Notes under the pieces: model-generated | The model's database searches: none | The model's input: the letters and a program-made list of their open reading frames with translations, nothing else | What the model was told of the DNA's origin: nothing | Part shown: in pieces, positions 1 through 7,727 of the stretch | Numbering within the stretch: the stretch's first letter is position 1 | How the letters are laid out: the number at the start of each line of letters is the position of its first letter | Position numbers and translations under genes: made by a program | Source of the DNA: JACVRM01 sp036824245 | GTDB taxonomy: Bacteria > Actinomycetota > Thermoleophilia > Gaiellales > Gaiellaceae | NCBI GenBank assembly: GCA_036824245.1 | Contig: DAITAO010000005.1 | Span: forward strand, 1 to 64,000 | Length of the DNA stretch: 64,000 nucleotides | Reading direction: 5' to 3'

Positions 1-44
1 GGCTCTGCCCGGCGGGAGCCGCCGCCGGCGAGGGGCGCGCGTGA
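1..44 (+). CDS. 3' end of an upstream gene, possibly the DppB-type permease (partial)
   Basis: An open frame enters from the left edge and stops at TGA 42-44, overlapping the GTG start of the next permease gene as GTGA. In oligopeptide/dipeptide transport operons the gene before the DppC-type permease is normally the DppB-type permease, so this may be its last 13 codons. The visible residues are small and alanine/glycine-rich and not diagnostic. The assignment rests on position and on the overlap style used elsewhere in this window. Confidence 0.35.
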   Translation, partial: LCPAGAAAGEGRA

Positions 45-916
45 GTTACACGGAGGCAGCTCCCCTGAGTCCTCGCGCGAGGCGGCGTCGCGTGTTGCGG
101 CGGCGCTTCCTGCGCCGGCCGGCCGCCGTCGGCTCGCTCGTGGTAGTGGTCGCCTTCATCGGCGCCGCGCTCCTGGCCCGCTGGGTCGCGCCCTACTCGC
201 CCTCGGAGACCGATTTCGACGCGCTGCTCGCGGGCCCGTCGCGTGACCACCTGCTCGGTACGGACGATTTGGGCCGCGACACACTCTCGAGGATCATCTG
301 GGGCGCCCGCGCGTCCATCCAGGCCGGGTTCTTCGCGACGGTGCTCGCCATGGCCGTCGCCATCCCCATCGGTCTGATCGCCGGCTACTACCGCGGCTGG
401 CTGGACACCGTGATCGCCCGGCTTACGGATGTGCTGCTCGCCTTCCCGTTTCTGATCCTGGCGGTCGGCCTGGCGGCCATCCTCGGGCCGTCGCTCACCA
501 ATGCGACACTCGCGCTCGGCATCGCCGCAGTCCCGCCGCTCATCCGCATCGCGCGCGGCGAGGCGCTTGCGCTCCGCGAGGAGGACTACGTGCGCGCAGC
601 GATCGCCAACGGGGCGAACGACGCCGTCATCCTCGGACGGCACATCCTCCCGAACATGCTGAGCACGCTGCTCGTGCAGGCCACGGTCACCATTCCGGCC
701 GCGATCATCGGCGAGGCCGTGCTCTCCTTTCTCGGCCTCGGCGTGCAGCCGCCGACTCCGTCATGGGGCGTGATGCTGAACGCGGCGCAGCCCTACCTGA
801 GCGAGGCGTCGCAGCTGGCCGTCTACCCGGGTCTCGCGATCGTGATCGCGGCGCTCGCCTTCAACTTGCTCGGCGACGGCCTACGAGACGTCTTCGATCC
901 GAAGACCCAGCGGTGA
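41..916 (+). CDS. ABC transporter permease, oligopeptide/dipeptide (DppC/OppC) family
   Basis: This is one of the two inner-membrane channel subunits of a peptide-type ABC importer. The 291-residue length is normal for DppC. An arginine-rich cytoplasmic N-terminus (residues 10-30) precedes the first membrane helix (about 31-52), and about five more helices follow. The conserved EAA-type loop that docks on the ATPases is visible around residues 180-212 (GEALALREEDYVRAA, then a glycine and HILPN). The N-terminal block with the LLGTDDLGRD motif near residue 70 is typical of the C-type permease. The GTG start overlaps the stop of the preceding frame. The two ATPase genes follow on the same strand after a 183-base spacer containing repeat-like palindromes. 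Substrate cannot be fixed from sequence; peptides are the default for this family. Confidence 0.93.
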   Translation: MSYTEAAPLSPRARRRRVLRRRFLRRPAAVGSLVVVVAFIGAALLARWVAPYSPSETDFDALLAGPSRDHLLGTDDLGRDTLSRIIWGARASIQAGFFATVLAMAVAIPIGLIAGYYRGWLDTVIARLTDVLLAFPFLILAVGLAAILGPSLTNATLALGIAAVPPLIRIARGEALALREEDYVRAAIANGANDAVILGRHILPNMLSTLLVQATVTIPAAIIGEAVLSFLGLGVQPPTPSWGVMLNAAQPYLSEASQLAVYPGLAIVIAALAFNLLGDGLRDVFDPKTQR

Positions 917-1099
917 CGACCCTCGGTGTTCGCAGTACGAGGCGGTGGCAACCCGTAGGCAGCCATTCGAGGGTCTGTCCCCTCAGCCACCTGCTACCGC
1001 CTCCAAACTCGGTCCTGCGCCAACGGCGCGCTCCCGCGTCGGGGACTGACCCTCACAGAAAGCGCCACGATCGACCCAACTGCATGCTCCGTAGAACAG
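917..1099. repeat. intergenic spacer with GGGACAG-type palindrome remnants
   Basis: This 183-base spacer interrupts an otherwise tightly packed transporter operon. It carries two degenerate copies of the window's GGGAC/GTCCC palindromic repeat: GGGTCTGTCCCC near 971 and GGGGACTGACCCT near 1041. Read on the minus strand, the block around 1010-1075 resembles, loosely, the repeat blocks at 13583 and 60063. No clear Shine-Dalgarno for the downstream ATPase gene is visible. It looks like an insertion of a short non-coding repeat into the operon. Confidence 0.45.
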
Positions 1100-2071
1100 A
1101 TGCCTGAGTACCTGCTCGAAGTCCAGGACCTCTCCGTCCGTTTCGACACGGACGAAGGCACGGTGCACGCCGTCGATCGCATGTCGTTGACGCTGGCGCC
1201 GCGTCAGGTGCTCGGCCTGGTCGGGGAATCGGGGTGCGGCAAGAGTGTCACCGCTATGTCCATCCTCGGGCTGCTGCCGGCGACCGCGACCGTCACGGGA
1301 AGCGTCCGCTTCGAAGGCGCCGACTTGCTGCGCGCCTCCGGGAGGCACCTGCGCCGGGTGCGCGGCCGCAAGATCTCGTTCGTCTTTCAGGAGCCGATGA
1401 CCTCGCTCAACCCGGTGCTGCGCATCGGTAACCAGATCGGCGAGGTGCTGCGCGAGCACCTCGGCCTCTCGCGACGTGCGGCTCGCGAGCGGACGGTGGA
1501 GTTGCTCGAGCTCGTGCACATCCCCGATCCCGGCCGGCGCGTGGACGAGTTTCCGCACCAGTTGTCGGGCGGCATGCGCCAACGCGTGATGATCGCCATG
1601 GCGCTCGCGTGTGACCCGAAGATCCTGATCGCGGACGAGCCGACCACGGCGCTCGACGTGACCATCCAGGCGGGCATCCTCGACCTGCTGCGCGAGCTGC
1701 GCGACCGGCTCGACATGGCCATCGTGCTGATCACGCACAACCTGGGCGTCGTGGCCGACCTGGCCGACCGCGTCGTGGTGATGTACGCGGGGCGCAAGGC
1801 CGAGGAGGCGCCCGTGGGCGAGCTCTTCGCACACCCGCAGCACCCGTACACGATCGGGCTGCTCGGAGCGATCCCACGGCCCGGGGCCGCCCACAACGGC
1901 AAGCTCCAGGAGATCCCTGGGCGGGTACCCTCGCTCGCCGAGCTGCCGCAGCACTGCGTGTTCGCCGAGCGCTGCCCGCGGGCCGACGAGCTGTCGTGGT
2001 CGGAGGTACCTGAACTGCGCATCGTGCGTCCCGACCACGCCGTCGCGTGCTTCCATCCGGGCGAGGCATGA
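1100..2071 (+). CDS. ABC transporter ATP-binding protein, DppD/OppD type
   Basis: This is a cytoplasmic ATPase that powers the peptide importer. Walker A GESGCGKS is at about residues 42-49, the Q-loop follows (VFQEPMTSLNP), the ABC signature LSGGMRQRV is near residue 155, and Walker B with the ADEPTTALD stretch comes next. The C-terminus holds the oligopeptide/dipeptide transporter extension with paired cysteines (CVFAERCPRA) typical of DppD/OppD, sometimes linked to an iron-sulfur site in relatives. The 323-residue length is normal. The ATG at 1100 is the first start giving the usual N-terminus. The last codon overlaps the start of the second ATPase as ATGA, implying coupled translation. 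Confidence 0.93.
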   Translation: MPEYLLEVQDLSVRFDTDEGTVHAVDRMSLTLAPRQVLGLVGESGCGKSVTAMSILGLLPATATVTGSVRFEGADLLRASGRHLRRVRGRKISFVFQEPMTSLNPVLRIGNQIGEVLREHLGLSRRAARERTVELLELVHIPDPGRRVDEFPHQLSGGMRQRVMIAMALACDPKILIADEPTTALDVTIQAGILDLLRELRDRLDMAIVLITHNLGVVADLADRVVVMYAGRKAEEAPVGELFAHPQHPYTIGLLGAIPRPGAAHNGKLQEIPGRVPSLAELPQHCVFAERCPRADELSWSEVPELRIVRPDHAVACFHPGEA

Positions 2072-3129
2072 GCGCAGAGCCCGACGGCACGCCGGTCCTC
2101 GAGGTCGAGGGCCTCGTCAAGCACTTTCCGCTCGGCCGCGGCATCGGCCGCGGCGGGCGGGTCGTCTACGCCGTCGACGGAGTCTCGTTCTCGGTGGCGC
2201 CGGGCGAGGTGCTCGGGCTCGTGGGCGAGTCGGGCAGCGGCAAGACGACGGTCGGCTACTGCGTGAACCGTCTGCTCGAGCCCACGGCGGGCGCGATCAG
2301 GCTGGACGGGAAGGACATCACGCACCTGTCGCGCCGTGAGCTGCGCCCGTTCCGGCGCCGGATGCACATCGTGTTCCAGGACCCCTACTCGTCCCTCAAC
2401 CCGCGCATGACGTGCGGCCAGATCGTCGGCGAGCCGCTGCGGTTGCACAAGCTGGCACGGGGGAAGCAGCTCCAGGAGCGCGTTGCGGAGCTCTTCGACG
2501 CGGTGGGGCTGCGGCCGGAGCTTCGCTACCGCTACCCGCACGAGCTGTCCGGCGGGCAGCGCCAGCGAGTCGGGCTGGCGCGGGCGTTGAGCGTGTCGCC
2601 CACCTTGCTGATCGCCGACGAGCCGGTCTCCGCGCTCGACGTCTCCGTGCAGGCGTCGGTGCTGAATCTATTGCGCGACCTGCAGCAGCAGATGGGCTTT
2701 TCCTGCCTGTTCATCAGCCACGACCTGGCCACGGTCGAGTTCCTGTGCGACCGCGTCGCGGTCATGTACCTCGGCAAGATCGTGGAGCTGGCGCCGCGCG
2801 AAGAGCTGTTCGCGCGGCCGCAGCACCCGTACACGCAGGCGCTGCTGTCCGCGGCGCTCGTGCCCGACCCGGAAGTGCAGCGGACCCGCACGCGCGTGGT
2901 GCTCGACGGCGACATCCCCAGCCCGGTGGCGCCGCCGTCGGGCTGCCGCTTTCGGACGCGCTGCCCGCTCGAGCCCGAATCAGCTCCGCGCTCGACGGAG
3001 GAAGAGCCGCCGCTCGTCGACGTCACCGGCCAGGGTCACTTCGCCGCCTGCCACCTCGTACGGCGCGGAGTGGAGACGCGCCGCCTCGCCGAAGCGCCGG
3101 CCGAGCTCGCGTCCGCGAGCGAGCAGTGA
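2068..3129 (+). CDS. ABC transporter ATP-binding protein, DppF/OppF type
   Basis: This is the second ATPase of the peptide importer, 353 residues from the ATG at 2068 that overlaps the previous stop as ATGA. A frame extension to an upstream GTG at 2047 is possible but would sit inside the previous gene. Walker A GESGSGKTT, Q-loop VFQDPYSSLNP, signature LSGGQRQRVGLARAL and Walker B LLIADEPVSALD are all intact. The C-terminal cysteine-containing oligopeptide extension (CRFRTRCP) is present. A FPLGRGIGRGG insertion between the first strands is usual for the F-type subunit. The stop overlaps the GTG start of the gamma-glutamyltransferase, so transporter and enzyme are probably made from one mRNA. 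Confidence 0.93.
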   Translation: MSAEPDGTPVLEVEGLVKHFPLGRGIGRGGRVVYAVDGVSFSVAPGEVLGLVGESGSGKTTVGYCVNRLLEPTAGAIRLDGKDITHLSRRELRPFRRRMHIVFQDPYSSLNPRMTCGQIVGEPLRLHKLARGKQLQERVAELFDAVGLRPELRYRYPHELSGGQRQRVGLARALSVSPTLLIADEPVSALDVSVQASVLNLLRDLQQQMGFSCLFISHDLATVEFLCDRVAVMYLGKIVELAPREELFARPQHPYTQALLSAALVPDPEVQRTRTRVVLDGDIPSPVAPPSGCRFRTRCPLEPESAPRSTEEEPPLVDVTGQGHFAACHLVRRGVETRRLAEAPAELASASEQ

Positions 3130-4814
3130 AGTTCACAACGCGCCCGGAGCTCCGCGGCACCTTCGGAATGGTCGCGTCGACGCACTGGCTCGCCTCGGCG
3201 GCCGGTATGGCCGTGCTGGAGCGCGGCGGCAACGCCTTCGACGCAGCCGTGGCGACCGGTCTCACCCTGCAAGTCGTCGAGCCGCACCTCAACGGGCCGG
3301 GCGGTGACCTGCCGGTTGTCCTGTGGAGCGCCGAGCGCGGCGAGCCGCTCGTGGTCTGTGCCCAGGGGCCGGCGCCCGCTGCGGCCACCATCGAGCGCTT
3401 CCGCGAGCTCGGGCACGAGCTCGTGCCGGGCACGGGCCTGCCCGCCGCCTGCGTGCCCGGCGCCTTCGACGGCTGGATGCTGCTCTTGCGGGACTTCGGC
3501 ACGCTGGGGCCGGAGGACGTGCTCGAGGCCGCCGTCGGCTACGCCGAGCAGGGCTACCCCGTCATCGCCGGGATGACGGCCACAATCGAGCGCACCGAGG
3601 AGCTCCTGCGCGGCTGGCCGGCGTCGGCGGACCTGTACCTGCCGGCCCCGCGCCCCGGCACGCTTTTCCGCAACCGGACCCTCGGCGCCACGTACCGGCG
3701 CATCCTCGACGAGGCCGGAACAGGCGATCGCGAAACCCGCATCGAACGCGCGCGCGCGGCGTTCTACAGCGGCTTCGTGGCCGACGCGATCGACCGCTTG
3801 TGCGCCGATGGAGACGGTCTGCTAACTGCGGGCGACCTGGCCGGCTGGCAGGCGACGCTCGAGCCGCCGGCCACCTTCGACTACGGGGGTTACACCGTCT
3901 GCAAGACGGGGCCGTGGGGGCAGGGGCCGGTCTTCCTGCAGCAGCTGGCCCTCCTCGCCGGCTTCGACCTCGAGGCAATGGGGCTGGGCACCGCCGACTA
4001 CGTGCACACGGTCGTAGAGTGCGCCAAGCTCGCCTTCGCCGACCGCGAGGCCTTCTACGGCGACCCGAATTTCGTCGACGTTCCGCTCGAACGGCTCCTC
4101 TCGCGTGAGTACAACGACGAGCGCCGCGCACTCGTCGACGGCACGGCCTCCGCTGCGCTACGGCCCGGAGGCGGGCGCCTGCCCACGCTCGTGGAAGCCG
4201 TCCCGGCGGTCGGAGCCGGCGAGCCGACGCGCGGCGATACCGTGCACCTCGACGTCGCCGACAGTTTCGGCAATCTCGTCTCGGCCACGCCGAGCGGCGG
4301 TTGGCTGCAGAGCTCGCCGGTCATCCCCGAGCTCGGCTGGCCGCTCGGCACGCGCGCTCAGATGTTCTGGCTCGAGCGGGGCCTGCCCTCGTCGCTCGAG
4401 CCCGGCAAGCGGCCCCGGACGACGCTGTCGCCCTCGCTCGCGCTGCGCGGCGGCGAGCCGTACCTCGCGTTCGGCACGCCCGGCGGCGACCAGCAGGACC
4501 AGTGGTCGTTGCACGTCTTCCTCGCGCATGTGCATTTCGGGCTCGATCTCCAGGCGGCCGTGGATGCGCCGGGCTTCCACACCGACCACTTCCCAAGCTC
4601 GTTCTTCCCGCGGCAGGCAGAGCCGGGCTCGCTCGCGCTCGAGGCGCGCTTCGCACCGGATGTCGTCGACACTCTGCGCCGGCGCGGGCACGACGTGGAT
4701 GTGACCGGCCCCTGGTCGCTGGGGCGCGTCAGCGCCGCCGGCCGCGAGCAGGACGGATCGCTGAAGGCAGCCGCCAACCCGCGCGGCATGCAGGGCTACG
4801 CCGCGGGCCGCTGA
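3126..4814 (+). CDS. gamma-glutamyltransferase family protein (Ntn hydrolase)
   Basis: The protein has 562 residues starting at a GTG that overlaps the previous TGA (GTGA). The open frame continues upstream to 2412, but that part is an out-of-frame shadow of the ATPase gene. Family hallmarks are the N-terminal WLASAAGMAVLERGGNAFDA block, NGPGGDLP, and the autoprocessing site GDTVHLDVAD, in which the threonine is expected to become the nucleophile of the small subunit. The PSGGW oxyanion region follows. Family members cleave gamma-glutamyl bonds (for example glutathione) or act as acylases. No signal peptide is evident, so it may be cytoplasmic, unlike classical periplasmic GGT. Coupling to a peptide importer suggests it processes imported gamma-glutamyl peptides; that is inference. 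Confidence 0.88.
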   Translation: MKFTTRPELRGTFGMVASTHWLASAAGMAVLERGGNAFDAAVATGLTLQVVEPHLNGPGGDLPVVLWSAERGEPLVVCAQGPAPAAATIERFRELGHELVPGTGLPAACVPGAFDGWMLLLRDFGTLGPEDVLEAAVGYAEQGYPVIAGMTATIERTEELLRGWPASADLYLPAPRPGTLFRNRTLGATYRRILDEAGTGDRETRIERARAAFYSGFVADAIDRLCADGDGLLTAGDLAGWQATLEPPATFDYGGYTVCKTGPWGQGPVFLQQLALLAGFDLEAMGLGTADYVHTVVECAKLAFADREAFYGDPNFVDVPLERLLSREYNDERRALVDGTASAALRPGGGRLPTLVEAVPAVGAGEPTRGDTVHLDVADSFGNLVSATPSGGWLQSSPVIPELGWPLGTRAQMFWLERGLPSSLEPGKRPRTTLSPSLALRGGEPYLAFGTPGGDQQDQWSLHVFLAHVHFGLDLQAAVDAPGFHTDHFPSSFFPRQAEPGSLALEARFAPDVVDTLRRRGHDVDVTGPWSLGRVSAAGREQDGSLKAAANPRGMQGYAAGR

Positions 4815-4825
4815 CGTCCAGCCAC

Positions 4826-4831
4826 TAGGCT
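4826..4831 (+). promoter_or_regulatory. -10 hexamer TAGGCT of a leaderless gene with CTG start
   Basis: TAGGCT is followed by exactly six bases and then CTG at 4838, the same geometry as the lhr promoter at 15903 (TAGGCT, six bases, GTG). The transcription start would fall on the start codon. Confidence 0.55.
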
Positions 4832-4837
4832 CGGGCT

Positions 4838-6268
4838 CTGCCTGCCGACGCCGTCGTCATCGGATCCGGGCCCAACGGGCTCGCCGCAGCCATCACGCTC
4901 GCGCGGGCGGGACTCGCGGTGGAGGTGCACGAAGCGGCCGACACCGTCGGCGGAGGCGTGCGCTCCGCAGAGCTCACCCTGCCGGGCTTCGTCCACGACA
5001 TCTGCTCGGCGATCTACCCGCTCGCAGCCGGGTCACCGTTCTTCCGCGAGCTCGACCTCGAGGTCGAGTGGATCCATTCCCCGGCAGCCGCGGCGCACCC
5101 CTTCGACGACGGCACGGCGGTGACACTCGAGCGCGACGTCGCCGCCACGGCTGCGCAGCTCGGTGAGGACGCCGAGGCCTACCGGCGCCTCTTCGAGCCG
5201 CTAGTGGAGGGTTGGCAGGCGATCGAGCCCGTCCTGCTCGCGTCCTTCCTGCCGCCGCCGGCACGGGCTGCGGCGCGGCTGGCGCGCACCCTGGGCGCGC
5301 GGGCGGCGCTCGCGGGCATGCGGGCCGGGCTGGCAAGCACGCGTTCGCTCGCCGTACGCAACTTCCGCGGAGAGACGGCGCGCGATTTCTTCGCCGGCCA
5401 CGGCGCGCACTCGATCCTTCCCCTAGAGCAACGCTCGAGCGCCGCGTTCGGGTTGACGCTGGCCGTGCTCGGCCACGTCTACGGCTGGCCGATCGCGCGG
5501 GGCGGCTCGCAGCGGCTCGCGGAGGCCCTGGCGGCACACGCTCGCTCGCTGGGCGTGGTGATTCACACCTCGTCCCCGGTCGAGCAGCTGCCGGACGCGC
5601 GGCTCGTGCTCGCCGATGTCTCGCCTCCCGAGCTCCTGCGCATAGCCGGCTCCCGTCTGCCGGAGCGGTACGCCCGCGCGCTGCGCCGCTTCCGCTACGG
5701 GCCGGCTGCGTTCAAGCTGGACTGGGCGCTCGAGGGACCGATTCCGTGGCGAGCGGCAGAATGCCGCCGCGCAGCGACGGTGCACGTCGGCGGCACGCTC
5801 GACGAGATCGCGGCCTCCGAGGCTGCGCCGTGGCAGGGGCGCGTTGCCGAGCGCCCGTTCGTGCTGCTCGCCCAGCAGAGCCTGTTCGACGCAACCCGGG
5901 CCCCCGACGGCAAGCACACGGCCTGGGCCTATTGTCACGTCCCGAACGGCTGGCAGGGCGACGCAACGGCGCCGATCGAGGCCCAGGTCGAACGCTTCGC
6001 GCCGGGGTTCCGCGACCTGATCACGGCCCGCAGCGTGCTCGGCCCCGCTGCGCTCGAGCGGCACAACCGCAACCTCGTGGGCGGAGACGTCGCCGGCGGA
6101 GCGAACACGCTGGCGCAGCTCATCTTCCGGCCCGCGCGCCGGCTATCGCCTTACCGGACACCGCTGGACGGGCTTTATCTGTGCTCGGCTTCGACGCCTC
6201 CCGGCGCCGGAGTGCACGGCATGTGCGGGCACCTCGCTGCGCGCGCGGCCTTGAAGACACTCCGCTAG
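4838..6268 (+). CDS. FAD/NAD(P)-dependent oxidoreductase, phytoene-desaturase (CrtI)-like, probable CTG start
   Basis: This is a flavin amine-oxidase/CrtI-like enzyme of about 476 residues. The dinucleotide-binding motif VVIGSGPNGLAAA and the following VEVHEAADTVGGGVRS segment mark the FAD site, and the C-terminus has the usual second FAD contact (LYLCSASTPPGAGVHG). The first ATG/GTG/TTG in frame is GTG 4919, which would delete the whole GxGxxG motif. The frame is open back to a stop at 4826-4828, with only CTG 4838 in the right place. A TAGGCT -10 lies six bases upstream, as in clear leaderless genes here, so a CTG start is the best reading. Substrate is unknown; relatives act on carotenoids, or are annotated only as NAD(P)/FAD-dependent oxidoreductases. 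Confidence 0.85.
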   Translation: MPADAVVIGSGPNGLAAAITLARAGLAVEVHEAADTVGGGVRSAELTLPGFVHDICSAIYPLAAGSPFFRELDLEVEWIHSPAAAAHPFDDGTAVTLERDVAATAAQLGEDAEAYRRLFEPLVEGWQAIEPVLLASFLPPPARAAARLARTLGARAALAGMRAGLASTRSLAVRNFRGETARDFFAGHGAHSILPLEQRSSAAFGLTLAVLGHVYGWPIARGGSQRLAEALAAHARSLGVVIHTSSPVEQLPDARLVLADVSPPELLRIAGSRLPERYARALRRFRYGPAAFKLDWALEGPIPWRAAECRRAATVHVGGTLDEIAASEAAPWQGRVAERPFVLLAQQSLFDATRAPDGKHTAWAYCHVPNGWQGDATAPIEAQVERFAPGFRDLITARSVLGPAALERHNRNLVGGDVAGGANTLAQLIFRPARRLSPYRTPLDGLYLCSASTPPGAGVHGMCGHLAARAALKTLR

Positions 6269-6285
6269 GACCTACACTTCGATAG

Positions 6286-7704
6286 GTGACAAGCCAGGCG
6301 GTAGGGGAGAGGCCGCCGCGTATTCCCGATGCGGCGCAGCAACCGGTAGAGCCCCGGCTTCCGGGGCTTCAGCGGCGGCTGTTCGCGCCGGTCGACGGTG
6401 CGTCACTCGCCGTCTTCCGCATCGCCTTCGGCCTCGTGCTCGCGTGGGAGTCGTTCCGCTACCTCCAACAGGACCGCATCGCGCCCAACTGGATCGAGCC
6501 CGATTTCTACTTCACGTTCTGGGGGTTCGACTGGGTGAGGCCATGGCCGGGCGACGGGATGTACCTCCATTGGTGGGCGATCGGCCTGCTTGGTCTGCTG
6601 GTCGCGGCAGGGCTCTTCTACAGGGTCAGCTGCGTACTCCTCTTCGCCGCCATGGCCTATGTCTTCCTGCTCGACAAGAGCTGGTACCTGAACCACATCT
6701 ATCTGGTCGTCCTCCTCGCATTCGTGCTCACCGTCGTGCCTGCTCACCGCACCTGGTCGCTGGACGCGGCGCTGGGGCGTGCGGGCGCGCCGGCGGTGCC
6801 GGCTTGGGCTCTCTGGCTCGTGCGTGCGCAGGTGGCGGTCGTCTACCTCGGCGGCGGCGTGGCGAAGCTGAACGGAGACTGGCTGCGCGGGGAGCCGCTG
6901 CGCGCATGGCTGGCCGAGCGCGACGACCTCTTTGCGATCGGGCGCTTCTTCCACGAGGAGTGGGCGCCCTACCTGTTCTCGTACGGCGGCCTGCTCCTCG
7001 ACCTCTGCGTCGTGCCCCTGCTGCTCTGGCCGCGCACGCGTCTGCTTGCCTTCGTGGCGGTCGCCTCCTTCCACATCACGAACTCCCAGCTGTTCAACAT
7101 CGGCATCTTCCCGTGGCTCGCGCTCGGCGCCACGACGATCTTCTTCCCGCCCGACTGGCCCACGCGCGTGTGGGCGCGCCTGCGAAGGCAGGCGCCTGCC
7201 GCCCGGCCCGCCGTTGCCGCTGCGCTGCGCCCGCCGCGCCCTTACGTGCGCCGGCTCCTGGTCGGCTTCCTGGGCGTCTACCTCGCCTTTCAGCTCTTCA
7301 TGCCACTTCGGCACTGGCTCTACCCCGGTACGGTGCACTGGACGGAGGAGGGCCACCGCTTCGCGTGGCACATGAAGCTGCGCGACAAGGAGATCGTCGA
7401 GCTCGAGTTCGTCGCCGTCGACCCGGTTACGAGGAGGCGTGAGCTGATCGTCCCGGCCTCCTACCTGACGGGCGAGCAGTTCGACGAGATGGGCAACCGG
7501 CCGGACATGATCCGCCAGTTCGCCGACCACGTTGCCGACGATTTCGAAAAGAACGGGTTGCCCAGGCCCGAGGTCTACGTGCGAGCGCTCGTCAAGCTCA
7601 ACGACCACGAGCCCCAGCTGCTCGTAGACCCGAACCGGAACATGGCCGAGATCGCCGACCGGCCGTTCGCGCACGCCGACTGGATCGTGCCTTTCAAGAG
7701 CTGA
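6286..7704 (+). CDS. HTTM domain membrane protein, vitamin K-dependent gamma-carboxylase-like
   Basis: This 472-residue polytopic membrane protein belongs to the HTTM superfamily that includes eukaryotic gamma-glutamyl carboxylase. The first helix segment SLAVFRIAFGLVLAWE, the conserved LLDKSWYLNHIYLV motif (its lysine aligns with the catalytic-base lysine of VKGC) and HITNSQLFNIGIFPW are all present. The soluble C-terminal part carries the VKGC-like HRFAWHMKLRDK region. The start is GTG 6286 with TACACT seven bases upstream and no Shine-Dalgarno, so it is probably leaderless. Bacterial homologues have no settled function; carboxylation of glutamate is possible. Neighbours give no clear substrate. 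Confidence 0.85.
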   Translation: MTSQAVGERPPRIPDAAQQPVEPRLPGLQRRLFAPVDGASLAVFRIAFGLVLAWESFRYLQQDRIAPNWIEPDFYFTFWGFDWVRPWPGDGMYLHWWAIGLLGLLVAAGLFYRVSCVLLFAAMAYVFLLDKSWYLNHIYLVVLLAFVLTVVPAHRTWSLDAALGRAGAPAVPAWALWLVRAQVAVVYLGGGVAKLNGDWLRGEPLRAWLAERDDLFAIGRFFHEEWAPYLFSYGGLLLDLCVVPLLLWPRTRLLAFVAVASFHITNSQLFNIGIFPWLALGATTIFFPPDWPTRVWARLRRQAPAARPAVAAALRPPRPYVRRLLVGFLGVYLAFQLFMPLRHWLYPGTVHWTEEGHRFAWHMKLRDKEIVELEFVAVDPVTRRRELIVPASYLTGEQFDEMGNRPDMIRQFADHVADDFEKNGLPRPEVYVRALVKLNDHEPQLLVDPNRNMAEIADRPFAHADWIVPFKS

Positions 7705-7727
7705 CGCCCTTCGCGCACAATACGTGG

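Noticed and set aside
2412..3125. Upstream extension of the gamma-glutamyltransferase frame
   Set aside because: It overlaps the DppF-type ATPase out of frame; the family N-terminus begins at GTG 3126.
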